Of a DNA stretch of 64,000 bases, positions 37,098 to 49,239 are shown piece after piece. Numbering within the stretch: the stretch's first letter is position 1; each line of letters opens with the position of its first letter. This DNA comes from Plantago ovata (taxonomy: Eukaryota > Streptophyta > Magnoliopsida > Lamiales > Plantaginaceae), in assembly GCA_028274465.1 (NCBI GenBank), contig CM051458.1, forward strand, positions 88,184,085 to 88,248,084, read 5' to 3'. The position numbers and the translations under genes are program-made. Under the pieces are notes generated by a model that worked only from the letters and a program-made list of their open reading frames with translations, did not search any database and had not been told where the DNA came from.

Positions 37098-37786
37098 CAT
37101 CGAAGAGCTGCAGATACTTTTTAAGAGTTGCATGTAGAAATATGTTGTCACTGACCTTATAGGCGTGTCCTTATGTATTTCCCCCGGAGCATTTTGGGTC
37201 ATTCTTGTTATTAGCTTTAGTAATAGTATGATGTTACAGGAATAGAAAAGGAGGCACCGTCTATGCCAGACATTTTTCATATGCTGCTTAACCTATATTA
37301 CCTAGATTGAGAAACTTGCTCAATTATTTCAAGGTACTGCAAAGATGGATCAAGCTACAAATCATGGGCTTGAAAACAATAACACTTCATTTCATATTCG
37401 GTACAAGTTCAACGAATTTAACAAAACCTGCTAGAAAGCATCTATGTTGGCTTATAATAGCATCAACAGAAGAATAATTGGATAACCAAATGCATCGAAG
37501 TTTAAAGTGAAGCTCAAACCACAGTTGGATAGCCAAATCCAAGAAAGAAATTACAACTAATTTCATGCTACAGTTGACATAACTTTTTAAGTACCAGTGT
37601 TCTGAACACTGGCGACCATATATTCTACAAGTACAACGTTCCTTCGGATGCATCCTCTACAGTATGGTGTGGCCAAAGTCAGCTCTTCCTAACAATCTGC
37701 AAAAATATCAGTCATCCAAATGATGCAGTAGCATACATCTTTCTCCAGGACAAAACAAGAACCTGAGTCTCCAGTCGCTGATTAGC
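37098..37786. other. Convergent 3' flanks
   Basis: About 690 bases between the stop codons of the convergent TPR and PHD genes, likely both 3' untranslated regions. No other feature is seen. Confidence 0.55.
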
Positions 37787-40700
37787 TTATGACTCCATGG
37801 CAGCCAAACTTTCCTCGTAATTAAGAGTTTTGGCCGCATTTAGGAGCATGTCCACACCGCCAGATGGTATCTTTCTGATTTTATTATTTTGTGTACATCC
37901 ATACAAGAGTTTAGCTTTGCGAATACGCTGAATTCCAGAATCACATTTTTCACAGAACCATTTGCCTTCAGGTATGGTAGTGCAGGGCGGATTCATGCAG
38001 TAAATGTGATACGCGTGGTCACAGCCATCACACAAGACAATCTTATCATCATCTTGGTCAGTAAAGCAGCCTCTGCACAGACAAGAAGGGCAATACCAGC
38101 AGGGTCCATAAGATAATAACTGCTTATTACTCAAGCAGCGAACATGGTAAAACTTGTGGGGACAGAATGAATGACCACATATCCGATAGTCTTCATCATT
38201 TGCAACGTCAGTTCTACAGACCTTGCATTCAGGAAATCTTTTAGAATCTTCTTTCGTGAACAGCTCATTTGAACTCTCCTCCAATTCTTCTCGTGGATCA
38301 TCATACACAAGCTCTTCAGAAGCATTTAGCCTCTCACAGGCTACACAGTTTATATGTGGGGATTCTATTCCCTTGGCAGTGCAGGTGGCACAGTACCAAC
38401 TTCTACTGGGAATGTCTTTAACAGCGGGTTCTATACAGGAAATATGATACATCTCTTCACATGAATCACACACTAAACCACTTCTTCCATCAGCTTTCTC
38501 TCCACATTGTCGGCAGGTATGGACTTCATTAAGAGCACAGGCTTCAGTCAGCTCCTCTACCAATTCCTGCATAATCAAGAATAGGTATATTACAAATTTG
38601 TTCATCCACCATAAGCATGCCCAGATACTGGTCCTTGTGCTTCATTTGGAAATTTTGAATTGGGTAAGCACAGATTCAGAAAGATATATGCTAACCCCAT
38701 GGTCATCAAATATAGTAAACAGATCATACTTAAGATTTACTACTGCTGCAAAAGAAAGAACAGTCCTGTGTGACTGTTGTGTTTGGGTGAAATACTAAAG
38801 CAAGGCAAGATAATGATTGTTGAATTAACAAAGAGTAGAAAAGATATCCTCCATTGAGGCTTGTTTTCACCCACGAGCACAAAAATCCCAACTTATATCT
38901 GTTTCCCTCCTAACTGTTCTCATTTACACATAAAACATAGCATGTAAAAGATAGACCACCATCTTCCCTTGTGTTCTTTAAAGTTCAAATATAAGCAATA
39001 ACCTTAACCAGCTACCCCCCACCTCCCTTCCTCCCTCTCTCCCTTCCTTGGTCTTTTCAATAGGTTCATTTACTGAGTTCACAAATAATATACGTATTTA
39101 TCTTTAAAGCACTATAAGATATATATTGTGAACCCCAAGAAAAGGTGGTACAGGAAATAGAGGAACATGTTTAGAGGCAGATAAAGGAAATATAGAAAGG
39201 TTAACCTCATGTCTGATGTCTTCAAAAATGCTGTGAGAAGAACTGCCTGCCTGAGGAAGCAATAGGGCAGAATATGGAAAACTGAGAAAATCCATTTGAA
39301 TACAATAATGCAACAAACCCAAAAAAATAAAAAGTATATGGAGTACAAGAAGATAGAAATGTAAAACTAATCACACAAGCCCAGTTCAACTACCTGTTCA
39401 CGAAACGAAACTGATGTTTTCTCAGACAGACATTTTGCAAATGCAATCATATCAGTGCCAACCTTTTGAAGCTTTGTCCAAATCTGCAAAAAAATAAAAA
39501 TAATAATAAATAAAAAAATTACCATGGAAAATAATTGTGTGTAACTACGTCCACATGGGCATCAGTAAAGTAGAAGCTTCCTGCCTCATCATGATATACA
39601 ACAAATTCAATACACGAGGTAAATCCTAAATTTCACAATGCAAGGTTCCATAAATAGCTTTATTGAAACTACATTTTTAAACCAACTGCTGATGACAATA
39701 AGAAAATTCAATGCCTTAGCCAGCAATTACAAGGGAATCTTAAAAGTTAAAACTCATCTCATAGAACACCTTAGTTTTATAGTTTTCAAGAACTGCATCT
39801 TCATTCAAAGATATGATGAAGTAATATATTTCTCAGTACACATGACCTGCCTTAAGATTTGCTAACAGCTTCAAATTTTTTGAAATTTACAGATAGTCGG
39901 ACAGTTCCAGCCCCAACTCAGAACCAGAGTCTACTGGATAACTCACTGAAAGCAAAACCAAGCAAAGTAGAAACGGGACTCTGACAAGTGAGACCCTCTG
40001 TGCTTTCTTAGTGATGGGAGAGTGAAACATACCTAGCAAACTTAGACTACAGATGAGTAAACTAACTTCATAAGTGATCTCACTCCCCTCCCGCCCACAC
40101 TCAGAAAAGAGTGGCAAGAGCCAAATGAGCATCATCATAAATGCATAGTGAACACCAGTTATTTACTGCTTTGAAGATTTGTAATTTAAGTCAAATTCAT
40201 CAGGCACGGATAATCTCATTAGACGACAAACCTGACTTTCAAAATAATACCTGCTGGATATCAGAATGGAATAGCGAAGGTGAACTTTCATAAAGTTTCC
40301 CCCTCATCCTTGAGCTTATGAGAGACAAATCAAATATGCTGTCAGCCTTTGTTCCAGGAAAATGCTTAAGGAGTAAACTGCATAATTGGGCGAAGTTTTC
40401 TGATATGATAATATCAGAAAATGTGGTCAGACAGAGATCTGTGACTGTTCCGCTATTTGGTCCACTCGCTGATCCATTACATGCAATGCCTGTGGCTCCG
40501 TCCTGAGAACGATCATGTAATGTCATACCCAAACCAGCCGAAGTCGAATTTTTAGGAGCACCGTGCATAGATTCAGACTGGAAGGTGCATTTACTGCCAT
40601 TCTCACAAGAATAAACAGATTCCTGCATAAAATCAACAAAAAGAATCTAACATGTCACAATAACATACACAGGCTGCATACATTTAAACATTAATTAGAT

Positions 40701-41430
40701 GTTAATAACGGCTGCAATAGCGACGCTCCATGATGCCAAACACCTGTGCCGCTCTGGAGCAGTACAGATGTATATAGTGCCCTGGAGAGCCGCGATGCGA
40801 CGCTATCCCCGTTGGTGCTCCGGGCGCTATATACATTCTGGCCTAATTGAGTACTTTTTTGGGCATTTTTTGCTCCCCACTTAAATATAGAACTTCTTTC
40901 TTTCCTTCTAATAGCAGTCAGACACTTGTCCTTTCTTTCTTCTTCCTATCCCTGTTGCTGCCCACCTCTCTGACGCCTCTTTCGGTGATGTTTAGTTCAT
41001 CTTGAAGATAATTAGTGATGTTTGATGTTTACAACTTCTTTATCTAAGACTTTTCATGAACAATTTGATTATATGTTGCTTGGCATTTGTTAAATTTGCT
41101 TGGTTGCTTCAATACTTCTCACTTTTTATAATGTTATCACTTATATATACTTACATAGTACGCTCCCACAAATAAAGAAGATAAGGAGGTACTAGGTAGT
41201 CATGACTTTTTAATCATTAGCAATTTTCTTGGATTTTGATTATTTATTTGCATATTTAAAATATTTGAACTGCTATATAATTTGAATGAAAAACATATAA
41301 CAATCTTCAAATAGCCCCGCCCCGCTATCCGGGATTGATATCAATATTCACAAGCTCCATATAACACCTCTGAGCAACTACAGGTGCAGTGAGATGTGAG
41401 AAGGGAGGAAGGGGTGGGGGGGGGGGGGGG

Positions 41431-41471
<41 letters not shown>

Positions 41472-44452
41472 AGCAGGCGCATGTACTAGGCATCAAATCA
41501 GACCTTAACAGTATTTTTGCTACTGCTTCCTGGATGGCATGAAATGGCACTTTTGATGCATTTTGTCAAACCACATTCACTCTCCAAAGATTGACATAGT
41601 TGCTCCAGAACAACATTCTTCGAATGATTCAGTGAGAAGTTGACACAGGCAATTGTAGGATTATCTGATCTTCTCTGACTAGCACCATCCAATAAGTGGA
41701 CCACTGACTACAATAACACACAATGGTTTTCAATACAGGCACAGAGAATATATTTAAAAAAGAATGAAAAAAAAAAAAGGTGATGCAGCCTCCAGGGTCA
41801 GGGAATTCAAATTAAAAAAAAAAAAATTAATTAATTAATTAATTAAATTTTAAAAAAAAATCATATTGGAGCATCTGTGCAGAGCAATTCAACATCCCCA
41901 GAATCAGACTGGAATACAAACACAAGTCAAACTTCAACCATAGCTAATGCCTTACTATGTGCAACAGTATAGTAATGAGCTATTAATCTTAGGAGAAACA
42001 AGATGACACACGGAATCAAAGCGTTTAATGTGTTATACAAGCTAGTCCACTTGATATCTAACAGTAAGAATCAGATCAGTTAGTGTGCTTTCTGTTTCAT
42101 CAACCCCTCACATGAATATTGCAATTAACAACAATGATAAATAACTCTAGGAATGAGAGCGATAAGGAGCAGTACATCTAGAACATGAGAAAGAAATGGA
42201 AAATAAGAGAGAATACATGGAAAGACCCTCGTTGGAAGTTTATGTTGACAAAAAGAATGTAATTTGAAGATGCTTTTGAGAAATAAATAAATTACTATTC
42301 ATGGTTGCAAACATAGAGAAATAACAGCTTATAAATTACTATTAGGAATGACTTGAGAAATAATTTAACTTTCTTTCAAGAATTAACAGCTTATGAGCAA
42401 CACTGACATAATTAATGTTACAGAGAAAGGAAAGATTAAACCCATGTAATGTAAGCTAACCAGAGGACTGGGAGATTAATAACACAATGGACCAAGAATT
42501 TCATGTGTGCAGTAGATGACATATGCCAACTGCCTTTCAAAAGAGGGTAAGAAATATGTTCAGCAATGCGAGCAATTTATATATCCCATATATAGATCCA
42601 ATGTTAGACAACATATTGTTATTCTCTTTCCTTCACCAACAAATGTCTTAAGGAACCCTTTTAGATAGTTGAGGAATAGATTATCAAAGCTTACACCGTG
42701 GGAATGTAAAATACAGATTTCCACCCCCTATCCAGTACCCACTCTCAAAGAGTAGTTTGTACCATGAGATAATGCACTAAGTCACTAACCCCGAGTCATG
42801 TTTTGAATCAGCTGAGATGCTCTTTTCTTTTTCTTTTTTTTTAATCTCGTATTTAAAAAACTTTCATTTATTAAACCAGTAAATCTTCTTATGTCTTGGA
42901 GTATGTCTTATATCCAAACACAAAGTTAATAATATATACAAATGTACTGTACCATATTAAATTAAATGATACAAATCCTCTGAGCTAGCTACAAGGGCCT
43001 AGGCTTTGAAATATTGACTAGAAGAAAGACCAGTTATGTAAGTTAAAAACCAGTCCACACAGGGCACACAAAATTCAACAACCAATGGCTAGCTTTTAAG
43101 CTTAAAATCCTGAATTCAGTTTCAATTTTCGGACATTGCACAGCATCAATATACAGGAGTGAAGGATTCCGGATAAATGAAGATGTGATGAACCCCATAT
43201 TGCACATTGGTGAAGATTATAATATTGAGACAGAGATTTATAATAAAAACAGCAAAACTGAATCCATAAACATGACTACTAGTGTATGGTGCTTTTTTTA
43301 TTATCAACAATAGCCCTCTGCAATGTGAGGGGGGAAAAACCAGTTGGGCAAGAAAAAAAGGAACAAAATTCAGCATTATTGCTTTAGGGCTAGAATGACA
43401 TTTAATTATCATTTAATGTTGTATCAGCCTACTCCAGTACTATTCAGGCCTAGTTTAAAGTGGGTTTTGGTACTCAATGTTGAAGAAAATGATATGGTGT
43501 TTCCTGAGCTTTAACAAAATTAAATATAACGTTGAGGCTATAGCAGTAGTATTAGTTACAACTTTCTGACTGCTTCACGTGCTTGCTTTCGATGTGGATG
43601 GTAGTTAAATGGAGGTGACTTGAAGCAATAACAGAACCATACTATTGGATAGGATACACAATTCTATTCATAGCGCTACTATATAGCTAAAATTGGGAAC
43701 GTAACCAAGACCTGAATCCAAACAACAAGAGTCATACAAATTGACCCAAAATAAAAATAATAATAAATTAAAAAAAAAAACGTATGATGGAATGCATGTA
43801 TCACCAAATATATGCTCAAAAGCAGCTTCAAATGAAGAAAAGCATGAGCAGAGTCTGAATCAGGCACAATTTGCAAGTGCATTATTATAACCATAAGCTC
43901 TATCAGATCAGGAAACTGCCACATCCATCCAAACAAAGTGTGTGCATGGAATCAAGAAGCATTTTAGTGTTTTATTTGATATGATTATGTGTCTCCATTC
44001 AAGGATGGTGAATTGGTAACGTACCCATTAACAAGATCTTGTCTAGTAGGATGAGATAAAAAGGTTCTATCCATGTTACACTGTAACAGATTAAGACTAT
44101 TAGCCCATTATAATGAAATCTTTAATGACAACATGCAACATCATTCACAAAAATCATTCACAATTGGTTCAAGTTAACCAAACATATTTTTCTTCAGCTA
44201 ATCAACAAACCCAGGCACTGTGTGAAGGTACAACACGAGAAACAAACTTGAGGAGCAACAAATTACAAGTATCTGAACTTAACATGCAAGAAGTTAACCC
44301 ACCTTCTCCTCAAGTTTACTATCTGAATCCTCACGAATTCTCCCATTGTGCACATGTTTACCAGTCCTTCGCCTCTTGTAGGTGACTAAATTTTCTGTGT
44401 GTCCCGAAGAGCTAGCTTTCATATCAGCCCCATCCCCATTCGCCTTCGACAT
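37787..44452 (-). CDS. EHD3-like: PHD-finger protein, EHD3-like
   Basis: Exons on the minus strand: 44303-44452, 41504-41707, 40251-40622, 39394-39483, 39206-39250 and 37787-38566 (1,641 bases, 546 residues); every exon is a whole number of codons. The N-terminus has [12 protein letters not shown], a basic segment typical of this family. The last exon carries Cys/His clusters: CRQC..CDSC..YHISC..WYCATC (about 305-350), CKVC..CPSC (about 399-447) and CRGC..CDGC..YHIYC..WFCEKC (about 449-494). PHD fingers read histone H3 tails in the nucleus; rice EHD3 promotes flowering through chromatin or transcriptional control. The orthology call is from overall pattern, not a search. Intron 1 is about 2.6 kb. 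Confidence 0.88.
40700..41340. mobile_element. Probable non-autonomous transposon in intron 2 of the PHD gene
   Basis: The stretch has GC-rich ends (left GCAATAGCGACGCTCC, right, as complement, CCGGATAGCGGGGCGGGG) around an AT-rich core, unlike the surrounding intron. Ends are loosely inverted. No target duplication was found, so class and limits are tentative. Confidence 0.35.
41416..41468. repeat. G-run followed by (AAT)n microsatellite
   Basis: About 15 consecutive G (41416-41430) pass directly into about 12 units of AAT/ATA (41431-41468), in the intron just downstream of exon 2 of the PHD gene. Confidence 0.9.
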
Positions 44453-45217
44453 CCCAACTCTTCAACAACCCACCTGCTACCTTCAACACAACTCCCACCA
44501 CCAGAATCCTCCTTTTTTTTTTTTTTTGGTTTTAAATCTCAAATTAACCTCAATTCAGCAACAAAACCAAACTGGAGACGCTACCCCAGCTCAAAAACCA
44601 AACCTTTATGGTTTATTCCTGTCAATTTCCATTGCATCTAAGTCGATAAAAAAATGCCATAAACAACTCTAAAAGCACCAAATAATAGCAAAACTGAAAT
44701 GCTCAGCTAAAGTTACTTTAATTTTATTAAAGAACGGTAACGAAAATCAGGAAGCTGATACTTACCGGAGTAGAGCGGAGAGATAACCGGAAGAGGTCTG
44801 AACAGTTATCGGAACCCTAGTGAGAGAAACAAGAGGAGTTTGAGTTTAACTGGTTATCCGAGAGGGCTTTTCTACATTTGAAACAGAAAAAATTACTTTA
44901 ATTTTCAGTTTTTTGTTTCTTTTATTCTTTTTAATTCCCCATGGGTTCGGGTTTTGTGAATTACACCCCCTGAAACTTTAACAATGACACCTGGGCCCAA
45001 AGGTACAATTTTGAACTTGGGGCTTCAAAATTCAATACTTGGACTGTTGAACAATTAGCATGTTCCTTCTTTTACCAAATTGAGGCAAAATTAATTAGAA
45101 AGAGTCCCCCAATGAAAAATCAAAACTCAAATTTATACATAAAGTTATTTGGATGTTATTTGGATGCATGTGGCTTGCTTGACTGTGGTAATGTTCGGAT
45201 TTTTAACATTTTAACAT
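44453..45217. other. 5' flank of the PHD gene
   Basis: An upstream leader exon is likely near 44770-44880: on the minus strand a purine/CT-rich segment ends in a GTAAGT-type donor at about 44764. Otherwise AT-rich with no gene. Confidence 0.4.
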
Positions 45218-45615
45218 TGTTGAAAGGTTGCTTCTTTGAAAGTCAGCACATGTAGTTGGGAAGAGTTAGCTAGTTGATTAAAGCTGGTGGTTGAGCTTTA
45301 ATATATGGTTGGGACAGATGAAACAGTTCCACAGGTTCTCCTATATATACGAAGGAGTTTTTCTCTTCAGAATCATCCCTCAACAACCAATCCTCTATAT
45401 CTCCATATTTGTTTTTGTATGCATATCTGTATCAGTTTTTGTGAGGCGATCATCTGAGTGACAAATATTCGAGTGTTTGTAATATTTCTCCTAATCAGTC
45501 ACTGAAGTAAAGTGCCACCTCCCGTGGACGTAGGCAATTTTCGAACCACGTAAATCTTGTGTTTGTTTAAATTATCACAATGTTTACTTTCAATTTCGGA
45601 CGCTTCCGCACAACA
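45218..45615 (+). mobile_element. Solo LTR, Ty1/copia type
   Basis: It begins TGTTGAAAGG and ends ..CTTCCGCACAACA. Inside are a TATA box (CTATATATACG at about 45343) and the segment CCTCCCGTGGACGTAGGC..CGAACCACGTAAATCTTG, a pattern I know from the R-U5 part of plant copia LTRs. No internal retroelement domain adjoins. A clean 5-bp target duplication is not visible (AACAT against AATGT), so the ends may be off by a few bases. It lies about 480 bp upstream of the BTB gene start. Confidence 0.65.
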
Positions 45616-46096
45616 AATGTGTTTATATAAGATGTAGTGTTTTTTTTAAGTACTAATTACCATGATTATGATGTAAGTTTATAACAACTAAATAGATTTG
45701 AAGATTATGTTTTAAAAAAGATAATTTTAACATAACTAACAAAATCACTAATTTGTGAAGTACTAATAATTATCTCTCTAAATTGTAGTGATTCTTTGAA
45801 GTTACATCTACTTTGACATAAAGTCTAAAATAAAAACAAAAAGAGGACTTTTGAGCTGTATTTTGATTTTTGACACGAGGGGCCGTAGTAAAAAAATCTA
45901 AGGAATCGTTTGATTTTGTTGTGCATGATGACCTCGCTGGACGCTGAGAGCGTGTTGATTCTGATTCATTGGATTAGTAGGTAACACACATAGGTCAGCA
46001 AGTATCTTAATTTAACCACACCATTTTCATTTCTCGAATAAAGGGCAAAAATAAAAAAGAAAAAACCGAAAAGTAGAGTCTCACACGCAGAGAAAA

Positions 46097-47929
46097 ATGC
46101 GACGAAATCGGTACGAATCAGACTCCGACATAGAGGACGACGACGACGACGACACCACTGAAGACGAAGACGAGGAGGAGGACTCCGGGGTGGCGCGGCG
46201 GAGGAGGAGGAAGGGGGCTGACATGAAGTGCCTCTCGTGCAAAGAGGATTACGGCCAACGCGACGCCGGCACTTGCCGCGAGTGCTACGAGGAGGCTGGT
46301 GAGACTGAGGAAGAGCTTAAGCGCGAGATCGACGACCTCAAGTCAAAGGTCAACTTCCTTAGACTGATTTCACTCGATTCTGGCTTGATCGGTTCCAGTT
46401 CAGGACCTAGGGCTTACTCTACTAGCTTCTCGGATGTTGCGCTCGTTGCTTCTGATTCGCAGTGCGATTCGCCTTCTATTGCCGCACATCGCGCTGTACT
46501 GGTATGATATCGGAATTTGATTTTGGTTACTGTCTGATATTTTGGTTAGTAGCATGATTGTAAGATGTTGTTGATAAATAATGAGGATTCATGTGTATGA
46601 TTAACATGCCTGTCTAGTAGTAATGCTGAATTACTGATTGATTTAGAGTCACCAAATGTCCTAGTGAGAGTCAGGTCTGTGATTGAAGTATCTATGAGTT
46701 TGGCACCATTGTGGAGAGCAGCCCGGGGGTGGGTATGGGAAGCGAATTTGGGGTGCCTTGAAGCTGTTGAGTGATTGTTTTTGGCGTGTGATGTTGTTGT
46801 CGATTGTGTTAAAAGATATATGTTGCTGATACTTTTTTAACATCTATTTGTGTAATTTATTGAGACTTCTGGAGAAGGCAGATTGATTACGAGGTCTTGC
46901 AATTCTGTGCCTGTAATCTACTAATCTGTATCTATTTTCAATCGATAAAGCTATGAGTCTGATGATTAGTGGCAACTATTTGAGTCCTCTAACACACTTC
47001 TGTATAGTGTTGTGGTTTACAGCCTCGATTCACTCCTGCATAAGTACTTGGTTCTGGGTAGTGTTTGCTCAATGGAACAAGTAGGTTATATTTCTACGCG
47101 GTCTTGTACAACATCCTTTGGAGAATGTTCCATGTCATATAAGCATATAAGCATGAGCTTCCTGGTTTATGCTGTGGTTTGTTTTAGTATGCACCGTTGG
47201 ACTTTCTGGCAGTTGTTTACCCTAAAAACGTTTAAGATTACATGCACTATTATGATTGGCTAAATACTACACCAATCAGCAGTCATAACTTTTCAAGTTT
47301 CAGGGATAATAAGCATAGGGGCAGACCTTACCATCTCTGACCCCCCCCCCCCCCCCCCCCCCGGGAAAACAAAATGCTTACATTACCACCACACTAGAAC
47401 TTCTAGTATCTATTGTTATAATCAACTGCACTCTAATATTGAGATTCTTGTCTCCATGCAGACAAGTCGATCTCCAGTGTTCAGGGCCATGCTTGAAAAT
47501 CAGATGGAAGAAAGTATTAGTGGCACCATCAAGATCGGTGATGTATCATATGACGCCCTTAGAGCATTTGTGAACTATCTCTACACAGCTGAAGCAAGCC
47601 TTGATGAGCACCTTGCCTGTGATCTACTTGTGCTGGCAGAGAAGTACCAGGTTAAGCATCTGAAGACATACTGCGAAAAGTATCTAATGTCCAAATTGAA
47701 TTGGGAGAACTCTCTCCCCTATTATGCTTTTGCTCACCAGCATGGTGCAAAGAGTTTGCTTGATGCAGCCATGTCTTTGATCATGGACAACATGGACAAG
47801 CTCAGTAAACGAGAAGAGTATATTGAACTTGTGGAAAAGGATCCTCGCGTGGTCGTTGAAATATACGAAACATACCTCTCCAAACAAGTAAATACTGCAG
47901 CGGGTAAAGATGCAATTATGAAATCCTAG
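46097..47929 (+). CDS. BTB/POZ domain protein, At4g08455-type
   Basis: Two exons, 46097-46501 and 47462-47929, both whole codons, give 290 residues. The N-terminus is acidic (DIEDDDDDDTTEDEDEEED) then basic (RRRRRKG). A Cys4 motif CLSC..CREC sits at about 45-63, followed by a short coiled coil (EEELKREIDDLKSKVNFL). The BTB fold begins about 110 (SFSDVALVASDSQC..IAAHRAVLTSRSPVFRAMLEN) and ends about 215, with a BACK-like helical tail to the C-terminus. BTB proteins of this kind commonly serve as substrate adaptors for CUL3 ubiquitin ligases; no substrate can be inferred. The intron contains a run of 22 C. Confidence 0.93.
47341..47362. repeat. C22 homopolymer in the BTB-gene intron
   Basis: Twenty-two consecutive C, about 100 bases before the acceptor of exon 2. 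Confidence 0.95.
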
Positions 47930-49239
47930 CTTGCTAGAATTTGACTCAATAGAGAGAACCTTGTGGTTTCCTATGTTAGTAAGGTGAATATTGGTTTCTG
48001 GCATTCAGTTGAATAGCTCACTTTTTAGAAGATATTTCAAGGAGTTGATGTGTCTCTTTAGGCCATCTTTCTTCAGGTTTTACTCGTGTTATTTGTGTCG
48101 TTGTGCTTAGCATGCAGTAATATCCAGCTGAGACACTGGGACGTATTGGGTCTTTTTGCCCTCCGAATGAGAGTCAATCATGTCTGTTCTTTTTTAAATT
48201 GATTAATATTTTTGAGAAAACGCATAATTTGCCAAGCGCTTGACAACAGCATTTACATTTTGTAGTAGTGATTAGTGAAAGCTGGTACTGACATTTTTAA
48301 CCTGGCCTTTTCAAGGTCCTTGGACCTTTTAGTATAGCCCCAATCCAACAACTGAAAAATGCACAACACAGATCTGATTAAACTGTATTTACAGTGTTAG
48401 CTGGAACAACTTCTGATCCCACCACCTGTTGGTGCCAGCATCTTTCAACAACATTTCCGTTTTGTTGTTCAGATCCTATGATCTGGCCCAGTTAGAGCAG
48501 TTTTAAAAATAGATGTGGCACTTGTCTATGATAGTTTTAGAGTCTCTGTTCAATCTGTCCCAGACTCCCAACCCCCAGGGATCAACAGGAACTGGTATTC
48601 CAGGTTTTCGTCAGAATTTGGATATAACCGACAAACATCAAAAACCTTAAACTGTCAGTAGAGTGCTGCTGCGGTGCTGCCCTGGTAAGATGATTGCCAT
48701 GACAGATGCTGCATTGGGAAATGTAAAGTACCTTGTGATATGCTATTGATAATCATTGTTCTGGTCTCCTATTCAGTTCTTTACTAATATAGATAGATTC
48801 ATTGATTCCATAAACGATCTTTCTTTTCCCTCTCCTTTGAATGTACATTCTTGGAAAATCGTCATCTCACATCCTCAGATTTTAATATAAGCGTACAAAT
48901 CTGCACTTGTTTCTATTATCACTGTCAAGTGTCAACACACAGACACTATATTTCACATAACAGAGTCTAAACTAGCACTGCCATTACCCAGAAAAAAGAA
49001 AACAATAAATCCAAGGTAACTAACAGAAAATGCTCAAGAAAGCCGATTGATACAACATTATAATTCCCAAAAGTTAACATGGATCAGTTCAGCATACAGG
49101 CTTGGAAAGTAAGAAACTGAAGAAAAAAGGACTAATCAAGAAATGACCATCACCAGTTGGCAATTTCTCTGGCCATTCGAGTTTGACAAAATTGAGCTGT
49201 AACTTGCACATACCTAATCTAAAGATAACACAAACAATT
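47930..49239. other. Convergent 3' flanks
   Basis: Between the stops of the BTB gene (plus) and the Utp12-type gene (minus). The first few hundred bases are likely 3' UTR; no frame or repeat ends are recognisable in the rest. Confidence 0.5.
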
